Part shown: piece after piece, positions 1 through 8,321 of the stretch
Layout: the number at the start of each line of letters is the position of its first letter
How positions within the stretch are numbered: the stretch's first letter is position 1
Assembly: GCF_040529045.1 (NCBI RefSeq)
Contig: NZ_CP131914.1
Location: 476,001-540,000 of the forward strand
Reading direction: 5' to 3'
Length of the DNA: 64,000 nucleotides
From: Xanthomonas indica
GTDB taxonomy: Bacteria; Pseudomonadota; Gammaproteobacteria; Xanthomonadales; Xanthomonadaceae
Notes under the pieces: model-generated
Seen by the model: only the letters and a program-made list of their open reading frames with translations
The model's database searches: none
Told to the model about the DNA's origin: nothing
Position numbers and translations under genes: made by a program

Positions 1-138
1 CGCGCGACGCGGTGACGACGGTGATGCAGGAACGACGGAAGGCGCGTCGACACGTGTCGCGCTCGCGGGGGCGCGGGTGCGCCCACCCTGCCGAGCACCT
101 GTCGCACGCCGGCGCGGGCGAGGTCGCCCGCTGGCCGG

Positions 139-1131
139 CTAGGCTTCCACCAGCCCCTCGGTCAGCCGTTCGGCCACCCAGCGTTCGGCGAAGCCGTCGC
201 CGCGCGCATTCTCGATGAAGCCGCAATGGCCGCCCCAGTGCGCGATCTCCAGCCGGGCCACCTCGGGCAGGCGCCAGTTGCGGAAGTCGTCCAGCGGGAT
301 CACCGGGTCGTCCTCGGCCATCAGGATGTCGGCCGGCACGCTCAGCCCGAGCAGGCGCTCGCCGGCGATGCAGTAGCTGTCGAAGTAGGCGTCCAGGCTG
401 GCGAAGCCGGCATGGCGCTCGGCCAGCCAGGCCATCAGCCCGCGCATGTCCAGCGCCAGGGTGGCGTCGTCGTAGCCGTGGCGGTCGGGGAATAGTTCGC
501 GCTTGCGCAACAGCGACTCGCGCCACTTGCGGCGGAAGTACCAGTCGTAGAACTGCGGGCCGTTCTCGATCCGCTGCATGGTGGTGGCCGGGTCCAGCAA
601 CGGGCACACCGCGGCGACGTGGCGCAGCGGCAGGCCCGCGGCCGGCGCGCGCAGAGCCAGGCGCAGGGCGAAGTTGCCGCCCAGCGAATAGCCGGCCGCC
701 AGCAGGGTCGGCGCGGGGAAGCGCTGCCACAGGTCGCAGGCGGCGTTGACCACTTCGTCCAGGCGCTCGGAGTGGAACAGATCCACGTTGAGGTGGTGGG
801 TGCCGCCGTGGTCGCGGAAGTTCAGCCGGAACACCTGGTAGCCCAGCGCCAGCATCTTGGCCGCGGTCAGGCGCATGTAGCTGGAGTCGGCACTGCCTTC
901 CCAGCCGTGCAGCAGCAGCACGGTGCCGCGCGGCGGGGCGCCGGCCGGCACGCTGAGCCAGCCCTGCAGGCGCACGCCGTCGCCGCCGTCGAGGATGTGC
1001 GAGGTGGTGGTGGCGCCGCTGGCGGCAAGCAACTGCTCGCCGCGGCGCAGCCGCAGCAGGCTGGAACCCAGTACCGATTGGACGTGCGGGTTGCGCAGCC
1101 AGCGTGGGGGGGAGTAATCGGTCGCGTTCAT
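139..1131 (-). CDS. YheT-type alpha/beta hydrolase
   Basis: This 330-residue protein reads as a cytoplasmic alpha/beta-hydrolase of the YheT/hydrolase_4 group. The oxyanion region HGWEGS lies near residues 75-80, the nucleophile elbow GYSLGG near 147-152 (Ser149), an acidic MAEDDPVIP strand near 265-275 and the catalytic His in a C-terminal HWGGHCGF stretch, so the triad looks complete. The opening with PPRWLRNPHVQSVLGS is typical of this family, which supports the ATG start. It has no signal peptide. It follows an acyltransferase 67 bp upstream on the same strand, so the two may be co-transcribed and share a lipid or ester theme. Its substrate cannot be told from sequence. Confidence 0.85.
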   Translation of the reverse strand: MNATDYSPPRWLRNPHVQSVLGSSLLRLRRGEQLLAASGATTTSHILDGGDGVRLQGWLSVPAGAPPRGTVLLLHGWEGSADSSYMRLTAAKMLALGYQVFRLNFRDHGGTHHLNVDLFHSERLDEVVNAACDLWQRFPAPTLLAAGYSLGGNFALRLALRAPAAGLPLRHVAAVCPLLDPATTMQRIENGPQFYDWYFRRKWRESLLRKRELFPDRHGYDDATLALDMRGLMAWLAERHAGFASLDAYFDSYCIAGERLLGLSVPADILMAEDDPVIPLDDFRNWRLPEVARLEIAHWGGHCGFIENARGDGFAERWVAERLTEGLVEA

Positions 1132-1198
1132 GGGCCGCCAGCTTGCACCCGCCGATTGGAGTAATCGGTCAAGCGCGTCAGGATCGGTGTCCCGGTGT

Positions 1199-1993
1199 TC
1201 AGGGTTGTGCCATCGCCGTGACGATGCGCGCGCGCGAGGTCTCGGCGATGCGCCGGCGCCCCTCCACGTCCTGCAGCCGGATCGGCTCCAGGAAATGCAC
1301 CTCGGCCACCCGCCCCGGCTCGCCGAGCAGGCGCAGGAAGTTGGCGAAGAAACTCTCGTGCGGGCCGAACGCGACGATCTGCTGCGCGGAGCCGCCGGCG
1401 CCGTAGCGCAGGGCCACCGGCTGCACCGCCACCTCGGCCTCGACCGCGGCCTGGAAGATACGCGCGTGGAACGGCCCCACGTCCTGGCCGCTGCGGGTGC
1501 GCCCTTCCGGGAACACGCCGACCGAGCACCCGGAGCGCAGCCGCTCCAGCATCGCCTGCAGCACCCCGCCCAGCGACTCGGTGCTGCCGCGCTGGTGGAA
1601 GATGGTCTGCCCGCGTGCGGCCAGCCAGCCGACCAGCGGCCAGCCGGCGATCTCGCGCTTGGCGACGAAGCCCATCATGCGCTGGCTGTGCAGCATCACG
1701 ATGTCGATCCAGCTGACGTGGTTGGCGACGAACAGCACTGGATTGGGCAGCGGCGCGCCGATGCGGCGCACGCGCAGGCCGAAGATGCGCAGCAACCAGG
1801 TCGACCACCAGCAGACCATGCGGTCGCCGAAGGACTCGGTGCCGGCGCGGCCGGGCGACAGCGCCATGCACACCAGCAGGAACGGCAGCGACAACAGCAC
1901 ATGCAACGCCAGCAGCGGCACGCGGTAGCCGTAACGAACCCAGCGCAGCGCCCCACCGTATTGGCGCATGGCGGGTGGGGAGAACTCGCTCAT
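1199..1993 (-). CDS. 1-acyl-sn-glycerol-3-phosphate acyltransferase-like (PlsC family)
   Basis: This 264-residue protein has the PlsC/LPLAT signature: an HX4D catalytic box (H92 to D97 in NHVSWID) and the glycerol-phosphate binding box FPEGRTRSG at 161-169. A hydrophobic segment at about residues 24-46 should anchor it in the inner membrane. Members transfer an acyl chain to lysophosphatidic acid or to other acceptors such as ornithine lipids. The gene lies between a hot-dog thioesterase upstream and an alpha/beta-hydrolase downstream, all on the same strand, which fits a lipid-modification cluster. Whether this is the essential PlsC or an accessory paralogue cannot be decided from this window. 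Confidence 0.85.
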   Translation of the reverse strand: MSEFSPPAMRQYGGALRWVRYGYRVPLLALHVLLSLPFLLVCMALSPGRAGTESFGDRMVCWWSTWLLRIFGLRVRRIGAPLPNPVLFVANHVSWIDIVMLHSQRMMGFVAKREIAGWPLVGWLAARGQTIFHQRGSTESLGGVLQAMLERLRSGCSVGVFPEGRTRSGQDVGPFHARIFQAAVEAEVAVQPVALRYGAGGSAQQIVAFGPHESFFANFLRLLGEPGRVAEVHFLEPIRLQDVEGRRRIAETSRARIVTAMAQP

Positions 1994-2097
1994 TCGGATA
2001 AGGGTACCGGAAGCGGGGGCCTAGCGGAGAATTGTGTCAGCCCGAAGACGCCGCCGCGGCAGCGCGCGCCACGGCGGGGTTCAGCCATCGACCGGGC

Positions 2098-2517
2098 TCA
2101 GCCGCGATCGACCACCGCCAGGGTCAACCGCGACACGCACACCGGCTTGCCCGCCGCGTCCTCGATGTGGATTTCCCACACCTGGGTGCTGCGGCCCACG
2201 TGCAGCGGCCGCGCGGTGCCGGTGACCACGCCGCTGCGCGCGGCGCGCAGGTGGTTGGCGTTGATCTCCAGGCCCACGCAGATGCGCCCCGGCTCCACGC
2301 ACAGGTTGCCGGCGGTGCTGCCCAGGCTCTCGGCCAGCACCACCGACGCACCGCCGTGCAGCAGCCCGTAAGGCTGCCGCGTGCGCGCGTCCACCGGCAT
2401 CGTCGCCCGCAGCCAGTCCGGCCCGGCCTCGGTGAAGACGATGCCCAGGTGCGCGATCAGGGTGTCGCGGCAATCGGCGTTGAGGGCGGCAAGATCGGCG
2501 GGTGCGCGAAAGGACAT
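2098..2517 (-). CDS. hot-dog fold acyl-CoA thioesterase (PaaI/YbdB type)
   Basis: The 139-residue product begins MSFRAPADLAAL and fits one compact hot-dog domain. The motif YGLLHGGASVVLAESLGS matches the helix of PaaI/MenI-like thioesterases, which hydrolyse acyl- or aroyl-CoA thioesters in the cytoplasm. The ATG at 2517 was chosen because the upstream in-frame extension runs into a repeat element and has no conserved character, and because the resulting length is normal for the family. The gene precedes the PlsC-like acyltransferase by about 104 bp on the same strand. The preferred substrate is unknown. Confidence 0.8.
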   Translation of the reverse strand: MSFRAPADLAALNADCRDTLIAHLGIVFTEAGPDWLRATMPVDARTRQPYGLLHGGASVVLAESLGSTAGNLCVEPGRICVGLEINANHLRAARSGVVTGTARPLHVGRSTQVWEIHIEDAAGKPVCVSRLTLAVVDRG

Positions 2518-2519
2518 TG

Positions 2520-2664
2520 GGAGGCCGGGATTGGGGATTCGGGAGTGGGGATGGGCAACAGCGGCATCCCCGACACTGACATTATCGCGCCTGCACGGGG
2601 CATCCGGTCGCGGGGGATCTGCTTTTACGAATCCCCAATCCCGAATCCCCACTCCCGGCGAATC
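2520..2664. repeat. Inverted GGGATTCGGGA-type intergenic repeat, copy 1
   Basis: Tandem short units of the GGGATTGGGGATTCGGG type at about 2529-2556 are matched by inverted copies (CCCCAATCCCGAATCCCC) at about 2633-2659. About 75 bp lie between the arms, so the transcript could fold into a long imperfect hairpin. A second copy of the same family lies between gltB and gltD at 50.9 kb. The element overlaps the last bases of the phospholipase D-like gene and ends just before the thioesterase start, so it fills the whole gap between two co-directional genes. Confidence 0.75.
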
Positions 2665-4672
2665 AAAGAATCGGCACCAGCCCCGAGCCGAACGCGGTCA
2701 ACATGCGCACCAGCAGCCACTTGGGGCCGACGTTGACCTCGGGGAAATCGCCGACCGCCTTGTAGCAGCGGTGGAAGCCGGGATCGCGCCGGGTCAGCGG
2801 CGCCGGGCAGTCGGGGCCGGGCTGGAAATCGTAGTCGGTGGCGTAGCGCCAGGGCCAGAAGTCCAGCACCGGCAGCGCCTCGGAGACCTTGCCCATGCTG
2901 TAGTTCAGGCCCGACAGCACCGGCGGCTTGACCCGCGGCGCCACCACCCAGGAATTCTCCGGCTCGATGTCGCGGCCGATGCTGGCTGCCAGCGCCTGCG
3001 CGAACGCCGGATCGTCGACGATCACCGCGCCTTCGGTGTTGTAGGTCTCGCTGCGCGGGTCGAAGTTGTGGGTGCCGATCACGCCGACGCGGCGGTCCAC
3101 CACCAGCGACTTGGCGTGCAGGCCCATGCGCGCGCCCTCGCGGGTCACCGGCAACGGTCGGTTGGCGATGCGCCGGCTCAGGTAGGACGGGCGGGTCTCG
3201 GTGCGCAGCACGCGACGCTCGACCTGGCTGCCGTCGCCGCGGCCGCCGGATGGCCCGCCGCTGCCGCTGCCGAGCAGCGAACTGCGCCCGGCGGCGCTGC
3301 CGCCCAGCAGCGTGTTGCGCCCGCTGCGCGTATCGCCGCCGCTTTGGCCGCTGGCCGGCGCGGACGGCAGCTCGCCCTGCAGCGGTGCCGGCAGCAGGTT
3401 GGCGTAGTCCACCGGCGCGTCCAGCGGGAACGGCTTGTACTCGTAGATGTCGAAGCCGAGCTCGCGCAGGTTGCGGCGCTTGTACTTGTAGGACAGCGCG
3501 TACACCACCGGGTTGTCGGTGGCCGCCAGGCTGTTGGTGGCCACCACCACGCGCGGCGGCGGGGTGCGCTTGCGCAGGTCGCGGAAGATCTCCTGCGCCG
3601 GGTCCGACAGCACCAGGTACGGCGTCTGCAGGATGATCTCCTCGCGCGCCTCGGCGATCAGCCGGTCGAGCTTGGGCGCGGTGGAAATGGCCTTGGGGCC
3701 GTGCTCGCGGCGGTGCTTCTGCGGCAGGTCGGCGACGTAGTCCACGTGCTTGACCGGCAAGGCCGGCAGCACGAAGGCGTTCTCCACGAAGGCCGGATCG
3801 GCCGCCTCCTCGCTGACCCGCTGCACCCGCTCCGGGCGCAGGAACTGCGCCGGCGGCATCGCCGGCACGCCCTCGCGCAGCAGCAGCTTGCCGACGTCGT
3901 TGAGCCGTGCCACCGGCACGCTGCGCCGCGCCGCCCAGTACGCATCGAAGTTGGCGGCCATCGACCGCGCCACCGGACCGGCGACCAGCACGTCGCGGTC
4001 GCGGAAGTTGTACTCGGCGTCCCAGTCGTAGTAATCGTCCTGGTAGTTGCGCCCGCCGACCACGCCGATCGCATCGTCGATCACCAGCAGCTTGTTGTGC
4101 ATGCGCTGGTTGAAGCGGCGGAAGCAGCACAGCACGCTGGCCGCGTAGTGGAAGTAGTTGGGCTTGGCCAGGCCGAAGGTGGGGTTGTAGATGCGCAGCG
4201 AGAAGTTCTCGTGCGCACCGGCCAGCGCGCCGAGGATCTGCAGGTCGGAGATCGCCGAGAGCTGGTCGATCAGCACCCGCACCTTGACCCCGCGCCGCGC
4301 CGCGGCCAGCAGTTCGTCCATCACCAGCCGTGCGCTGTCGTCCTTGTCGAAGATGTAGGTCTGCAGGTCGATGCTGCGGCTGGCGCTGCGGATCAGGTTG
4401 ACCCGCGCCACCAGCGCCTCTTCGCCATGGTCGAGGATGGTGGCGTAATGCCGCGGCGCGCCGTCGCCGGACTGGGCGAAGGCCTTGCCGGCCAGCCCGC
4501 GCAGCGGCGAGGCCAGCGCGCAGTGGTCCCCGCGCGTGCAGTCGACCTGGCGGTCGCGCGCGGCCTCGGCGATCGCCACGGCACGGCCGTGCTGCGCCTG
4601 CGACAGGCTCGCGCAGCCGCTGCCGAGCAGCAGCGCCACCACCACCAGCACCCGCATCAGCCGCGATGTCAC
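2663..4672 (-). CDS. phospholipase D superfamily protein (cardiolipin synthase-like)
   Basis: This is an exported protein of about 669 residues with two HKD motifs: HNKLLVIDD near residue 192 and HAKSLVVDR near residue 519. Both contain the His, Lys and Asp needed by the PLD superfamily, which transfers or hydrolyses phosphatidyl groups, so a cardiolipin synthase-like role is possible. The N-terminus MRVLVVVALLLGSGC is a lipoprotein-like signal. The GTG at 4672 was chosen because it overlaps the stop of the YceI-like gene in a GTGA arrangement; an ATG five codons downstream (4657) is the alternative. A Gly/Ser-rich insertion between the two catalytic halves (about residues 420-470) is unusual. 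It is the last gene of the parA-sixA-yceI-pld run. Confidence 0.85.
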   Translation of the reverse strand: MTSRLMRVLVVVALLLGSGCASLSQAQHGRAVAIAEAARDRQVDCTRGDHCALASPLRGLAGKAFAQSGDGAPRHYATILDHGEEALVARVNLIRSASRSIDLQTYIFDKDDSARLVMDELLAAARRGVKVRVLIDQLSAISDLQILGALAGAHENFSLRIYNPTFGLAKPNYFHYAASVLCCFRRFNQRMHNKLLVIDDAIGVVGGRNYQDDYYDWDAEYNFRDRDVLVAGPVARSMAANFDAYWAARRSVPVARLNDVGKLLLREGVPAMPPAQFLRPERVQRVSEEAADPAFVENAFVLPALPVKHVDYVADLPQKHRREHGPKAISTAPKLDRLIAEAREEIILQTPYLVLSDPAQEIFRDLRKRTPPPRVVVATNSLAATDNPVVYALSYKYKRRNLRELGFDIYEYKPFPLDAPVDYANLLPAPLQGELPSAPASGQSGGDTRSGRNTLLGGSAAGRSSLLGSGSGGPSGGRGDGSQVERRVLRTETRPSYLSRRIANRPLPVTREGARMGLHAKSLVVDRRVGVIGTHNFDPRSETYNTEGAVIVDDPAFAQALAASIGRDIEPENSWVVAPRVKPPVLSGLNYSMGKVSEALPVLDFWPWRYATDYDFQPGPDCPAPLTRRDPGFHRCYKAVGDFPEVNVGPKWLLVRMLTAFGSGLVPIL

Positions 4673-5289
4673 CGAGGGGCCGCCTCGGTCAGGCGTGCGC
4701 GCAGCACGAACGTGACCCGGTCGCTCAAGGCCAGATCCCACTTGTCCATTCCGTAACGTCCACGCAATACCGTACCGCGGCTGATGACATCGCAATCATA
4801 GCCTGGGCGGGTGCATGCGGCCGGCATGACGGTCAGCGTCTCGGCGTGGCTGATCCCGCGGATGCTCAACGTGCCGGGCACCGGCCCGCCCTTGCCCAGC
4901 ACCTGCGGCGAGAACGGCTGCGAGTCGAAGGACACGGTGGGGTAGCGTGGCGCGTCGAAGAAATCCTCGCCGCGCATCCAGCCGGTGTAGCGCGGCTTGC
5001 CGGGAATCTCCACGTAGGCGGTGAACAGGCGCAGGTGCACCTGGTGGCGCCCATCGGGCAGCACGTGCACGGTGCCCTCGTAGCGCGGGAAGAAGCCTTC
5101 GATGCGTTGGCCGAAGCGGGTCCGGATCTCGAACCCGAAGCGCGACTGCGCCGGGTCCAGGCCATACTCGCCGGGCGCCAGCGGCGCAGGCGTCACCTGC
5201 GCATGGACGGTGGCGCACCACAGACACAACGGCAGCAGCGCGGCGCACAGCGCCGGCCGCAGGGACCTGCGCAGCGCGCTCAGGGCCAC
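4669..5289 (-). CDS. YceI family periplasmic protein
   Basis: This protein of about 206 residues has a clear signal peptide (hydrophobic stretch ALCAALLPLCLWCATVHAQ) followed by a YceI-type lipocalin-like barrel. The pattern YGLDPAQSRFGFEIRTRFGQ, then GWMRGEDFFDAPRYPTVSF and GTLSIRGISHAETL, is characteristic. YceI proteins bind isoprenoids or other long amphiphiles in the periplasm. A GTG at 5289 was chosen because it gives a full signal peptide and overlaps the sixA stop by 10 bp; a start further upstream would run far into sixA. The gene overlaps the following PLD-like gene by 4 bp, so translational coupling is likely. Confidence 0.8.
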   Translation of the reverse strand: MALSALRRSLRPALCAALLPLCLWCATVHAQVTPAPLAPGEYGLDPAQSRFGFEIRTRFGQRIEGFFPRYEGTVHVLPDGRHQVHLRLFTAYVEIPGKPRYTGWMRGEDFFDAPRYPTVSFDSQPFSPQVLGKGGPVPGTLSIRGISHAETLTVMPAACTRPGYDCDVISRGTVLRGRYGMDKWDLALSDRVTFVLRARLTEAAPR

Positions 5290-5768
5290 CAGAACGCGGT
5301 CAACCGCGCCACGCCCGGCTCGATCGCCGCGTCGTGCGGCACCCCGAGCACGGCGACGCTGGCGGTGGGCATGCCGCGGTAGTCGCCGGACTGGCCGCTG
5401 TGCATCAGCGCCGCCAGCCGCTCCAGGCCCGGGTTGTGGCCGACCAGCAGCAGCCGCTCGACGTCGCGGTGGCCATCCAGCAGATCGGCCAGGGTGCCCG
5501 AGGTGGCCTCGTAGATGCGCGGCTCCAGGCGCTGCTCGACGTAGCCGGTCAGGCCCAGCACCGCCTCCAGGGTTTCGCGCGCGCGCCGCGCCGGCGAACA
5601 CAGCACCCGGTCCGGCACCAACCGCTGCTCCAGCAGCCAGCGCCCGGCCGCTTCGGCCTCGGCCAGGCCGTGCGGGGACAGCGGCCGGTCGAAATCGGCC
5701 TGGCCGGTGTCGGCCGGTTCGGCGTGGGCATGGCGCAGCAGGATCACTTCTCGCAAAACGATGGTCAT
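5280..5768 (-). CDS. sixA: phosphohistidine phosphatase SixA
   Basis: This 162-residue cytoplasmic protein is a minimal histidine phosphatase domain. The RHG motif appears as LLRHAHAEP at the N-terminus (catalytic His13), followed by DRPLSPHGLAEAEAAGRWL, CSPARRARETLE and a second conserved His in LLLVGHNPGLE. This is the SixA arrangement. SixA removes phosphate from histidine in phosphotransfer domains such as ArcB or PTS-Ntr proteins. It starts 3 bp after the stop of the ParA-like gene and overlaps the YceI-like gene, so it is in the middle of an operon. The partner phosphoprotein is not in the window. Confidence 0.88.
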   Translation of the reverse strand: MTIVLREVILLRHAHAEPADTGQADFDRPLSPHGLAEAEAAGRWLLEQRLVPDRVLCSPARRARETLEAVLGLTGYVEQRLEPRIYEATSGTLADLLDGHRDVERLLLVGHNPGLERLAALMHSGQSGDYRGMPTASVAVLGVPHDAAIEPGVARLTAFWWP

Positions 5769-5771
5769 CGG

Positions 5772-6404
5772 TCAGGCCTTCTTGAGCCACTTGAGCAACG
5801 GTTCCCAGTCCTGCTGATGGTCGCGGACCTGGACGGAGTGGTAATCGAACAGGCTGCGGCCCAGCCCCACCAGCACCACGTAGGCCTGGCTGTCGCGCAG
5901 TTGCGCCACCACCGGGTAGGGCCAGTCGGCGAGCATCTGCAGCGCCTGCTGGGTGGCATTGGTCCAGGGCTTGCTGCGGTTGAGCACCAGCCCGACCGGC
6001 AGCTTGCGCTGATGCACCCGCGGCACCTTGGCCAGGGTGTTGAGGAAGCCGACGGTGGCGTCGATGTCCAGCGCCGACGGCATCACCGGCACCACCACCG
6101 CGTCGGCCTCCTCGAGGAAGTGGCCCAGATCCTCGGCCATGGCGCCGGCGGCGGCGTCGACGATCACCCGCTGCGCATCGTCGGGCAGGGCCGCGCGCCA
6201 GCTGCGCTTGCGGCTGGCGTCGATCGGCAGCACCGCGCTGTCCAGCCCGGCGCGGCGTTCGGCCCAGCGGGTCGAGGAGCCCTGCGGATCGGCATCGGCC
6301 AGCACCGTGCGCTTGCCGGCCAGCGCGTAGGACGCCGCCAGGTGCGTGGCGACCGTGGTCTTGCCCACGCCGCCCTTGGAGCCGGCCACCAGGATCGTCT
6401 TCAT
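5772..6404 (-). CDS. ParA/MinD-type P-loop ATPase
   Basis: The 210-residue protein begins [17 protein letters not shown]. The deviant Walker A box KGGVGKTT (residues 10-17) and the [10 protein letters not shown] and [11 protein letters not shown] segments are those of ParA-family ATPases, which form ATP-dependent dimers and position DNA or protein cargo. It has no ParB partner next to it and is only about 210 residues, so it is an orphan ParA rather than the chromosomal segregation ATPase. The ATG at 6404 was chosen because GAGG lies about 8 bp upstream. It starts the parA-sixA-yceI-pld operon and is divergent from the AAA ATPase gene, with 127 bp between them for both promoters. Confidence 0.85.
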   Translation of the reverse strand: MKTILVAGSKGGVGKTTVATHLAASYALAGKRTVLADADPQGSSTRWAERRAGLDSAVLPIDASRKRSWRAALPDDAQRVIVDAAAGAMAEDLGHFLEEADAVVVPVMPSALDIDATVGFLNTLAKVPRVHQRKLPVGLVLNRSKPWTNATQQALQMLADWPYPVVAQLRDSQAYVVLVGLGRSLFDYHSVQVRDHQQDWEPLLKWLKKA

Positions 6405-6531
6405 GCACGCCTCGCTTCCGGGGGAAGAAGCCGGAGCGTACACCGGCCCTACGTCAGCCGGTAGTCAACGCGCAGCACGCCGCCCGCCGCCGGGCTTGCT
6501 ATCGTGGCGGCCCCCTTCGGCTTCCAATGCC

Positions 6532-8025
6532 ATGAGCGAATTGCAGGACCTGGTCGCGCTGATCCGCGCCAACACGCCCCTGATCGTGATCGAGACGCAG
6601 GAAGAGGCGCGCATCGTCGACCTGTTCCGGCAGGCCTTGATGCAGGTCTGGCGCGCCCTGCACCGCTGGTCGATCACCGAGGGCCTGCGCCGCATCGACC
6701 TGGACCGCGAGGACCCGCCGAGCGGGCCGCCGGACGCCAGCGCGGTGCTGCAGGCGATCAAGCAGGCCGATCAGCGCGGCATCTACCTGTTGCTCGACGT
6801 CACTCCGTACCTGGGCTATGCCAGCCACCAGCGCCTGCTGCGCGACATCGTCGAGCGCCGCCATTGCCAGCCGCACGTGCTGGTACTGATCGGCACGCGC
6901 ATCGAACTGCCGCCCGAACTCGAGGCGCTGGCCACCCGCTTCAATCCGCGCCTGCCCGATGCCAACGCGCTGCTGAAGATGGTGCAGGAGGAAGCGCAGG
7001 GCTACGCACGCGAGTTCGGCGGACGCCGGGTCGAGGTCGACGGCGAGGCGGTCAAGCAGATCCTGCGCAACCTGCGCGGGCTCAGCCTGATCGACGCGCG
7101 GCGCATCGCCCGGCAACTGATCTACGCCGATGGCGCGCTCACCGCATCCGACCTGCCGCAACTGGCCAAGCTCAAGTTCGAACTGCTCAACCGCAGCGGC
7201 CACCTGCAGTACGACAACGATGCCACGCGCTTCGAGGACGTGGCCGGTGCGCGCCGGCTCAAGCAGTGGATCGCGCAGCGCCGCGCGGTGTTCGCCGGCA
7301 CCGCACCGCCGGGGTTGGACCCGCCCAAGGGCGTGCTGCTGCTCGGTGTGCAGGGCTGCGGCAAGTCGATGCTGGCCAAGGCCACCGCGGCCGGGTTCGG
7401 CGTGCCGCTGCTGCGCCTGGACATGGGCGCGCTGTACGCCAAGTACCACGGCGAGACCGAGAAGAACCTGCGCGACGCGCTGGCCGCGGTCGAGCAACTG
7501 GCGCCGTGCGTGCTGTGGATGGACGAGATCGAGAAGGGCCTGGCCAGCGGCGGCGAGGACGGCGGCGTGTCGCGGCGCGTGCTCGGCACGCTGCTGACCT
7601 GGATGGCCGAACGCGGCAACGCCGACGGCAGCGCCGGGGTGTTCATCGTCGCCACCGCCAACCAGGTGCACGAGCTGCCGGCGGAACTGCTGCGCAAGGG
7701 CCGCTTCGACGAGATCTTCTTCGTCGACCTGCCCGATCCGCAGGCCCGGGTGGAGCTGTTGCGCCTGCACCTGACCCGGCGGCAACTGCACGCGGATGCG
7801 TTCGCGCTGTCGGCGCTGGCCGCGGCGGCGGACGGGTTTTCCGGTGCGGAGATCGAACAGGCGATCGTCTCCGGGCTGTACGCCGCCCACGCCGAACAGC
7901 GGCCGCTGGACACCGAGCTGCTGATGCAGGAAATCCGCGGTACGCGGCCGCTGTCGGTGCTGATGGCCGAACAGGTGCAGGCGCTGCGCAGTTGGGCCAG
8001 CGGGCGGACGGTGCCGGCGGATTAG
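6532..8025 (+). CDS. Ycf46-type AAA+ ATPase
   Basis: This 497-residue cytoplasmic protein has an N-terminal alpha/beta region (about 1-240) followed by a classical AAA module. Walker A is GVQGCGKSM near residue 272, Walker B is CVLWMDEIEKG near 325, and a sensor-1-like VATANQV follows. The N-terminal half, beginning with MSELQDLVALIRANTPLIVI, matches the Ycf46 group of AAA proteins rather than FtsH or ClpX. The family's substrate is largely unknown. The start is the ATG right after the divergent promoter region; a longer in-frame extension upstream would overlap the ParA-like gene on the other strand and looks non-coding. The gene converges on the AEC transporter gene across a repeat-filled gap. 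Confidence 0.82.
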   Translation: MSELQDLVALIRANTPLIVIETQEEARIVDLFRQALMQVWRALHRWSITEGLRRIDLDREDPPSGPPDASAVLQAIKQADQRGIYLLLDVTPYLGYASHQRLLRDIVERRHCQPHVLVLIGTRIELPPELEALATRFNPRLPDANALLKMVQEEAQGYAREFGGRRVEVDGEAVKQILRNLRGLSLIDARRIARQLIYADGALTASDLPQLAKLKFELLNRSGHLQYDNDATRFEDVAGARRLKQWIAQRRAVFAGTAPPGLDPPKGVLLLGVQGCGKSMLAKATAAGFGVPLLRLDMGALYAKYHGETEKNLRDALAAVEQLAPCVLWMDEIEKGLASGGEDGGVSRRVLGTLLTWMAERGNADGSAGVFIVATANQVHELPAELLRKGRFDEIFFVDLPDPQARVELLRLHLTRRQLHADAFALSALAAAADGFSGAEIEQAIVSGLYAAHAEQRPLDTELLMQEIRGTRPLSVLMAEQVQALRSWASGRTVPAD

Positions 8026-8060
8026 CGGCGGGCGTTTCAGTTGCGGCGTGGTGAGGCTGT

Positions 8061-8083
8061 GTAGGAGCGGCTTCAGCCGCGAC
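8061..8083. repeat. REP-like 23-bp palindromic unit
   Basis: A 23-bp unit beginning GTAGGAGCGGCTTCAGCC and ending GCGAC occurs here. It is identical to the two arms of the inverted pair near 14.2 kb. It contains an internal palindrome around GCGGCTTCAGCCGC. A degenerate inverted partner may lie just downstream (GTTGCGACTGCTCCTG around 8113). It sits at the start of a convergent intergenic region. Confidence 0.75.
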
Positions 8084-8147
8084 CAGGCGCTATCTGTCGC
8101 TTCCGGTGTCGGTTGCGACTGCTCCTGTTTTCATGAGGCTGCGCCCG

Positions 8148-8240
8148 ACCCTCACCCCACCCCCTCTCCCGGGGGAGAGGGGCTAGCGGCTTCTCCCTTC
8201 TCCCATCGGGAGAAGGTGCCCCGCAGGGGCGGATGAGGGT
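8148..8240. repeat. CCCTCTCCC-type double-hairpin repeat, copy 1
   Basis: The stretch runs from ACCCTCACCCCACCCC to CGGATGAGGGT and contains two internal hairpins: CCCTCTCCCGGGGGAGAGGG, and CTTCTCCC paired with GGGAGAAG, followed by GCCCCGCAGGGGC. The same modules, in either orientation, recur at 42.0-42.2, 59.3 and 61.1 kb. Here it fills the gap between the convergent AAA ATPase and AEC transporter genes, where it could act as a two-way transcription stop. No coding capacity was seen in 8026-8321. Confidence 0.8.
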
Positions 8241-8321
8241 ACGGATGCGCACGCAATGCCGACGAGGCGCCGCCCTTCCGCCCCGACGCCATGCCGCGCG
8301 ACGCCAGGCGTCGCGCCGCCA

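Noticed and set aside
12..218. Short plus-strand open frame at the left edge
   Set aside because: Arg/Pro-rich translation without features, overlapping the hydrolase gene on the other strand. The edge may instead hold a promoter or the end of an unseen gene.
8148..8240. CRISPR-like repeat array
   Set aside because: The hairpin units are not direct repeats with regular unique spacers, and no cas gene is near.
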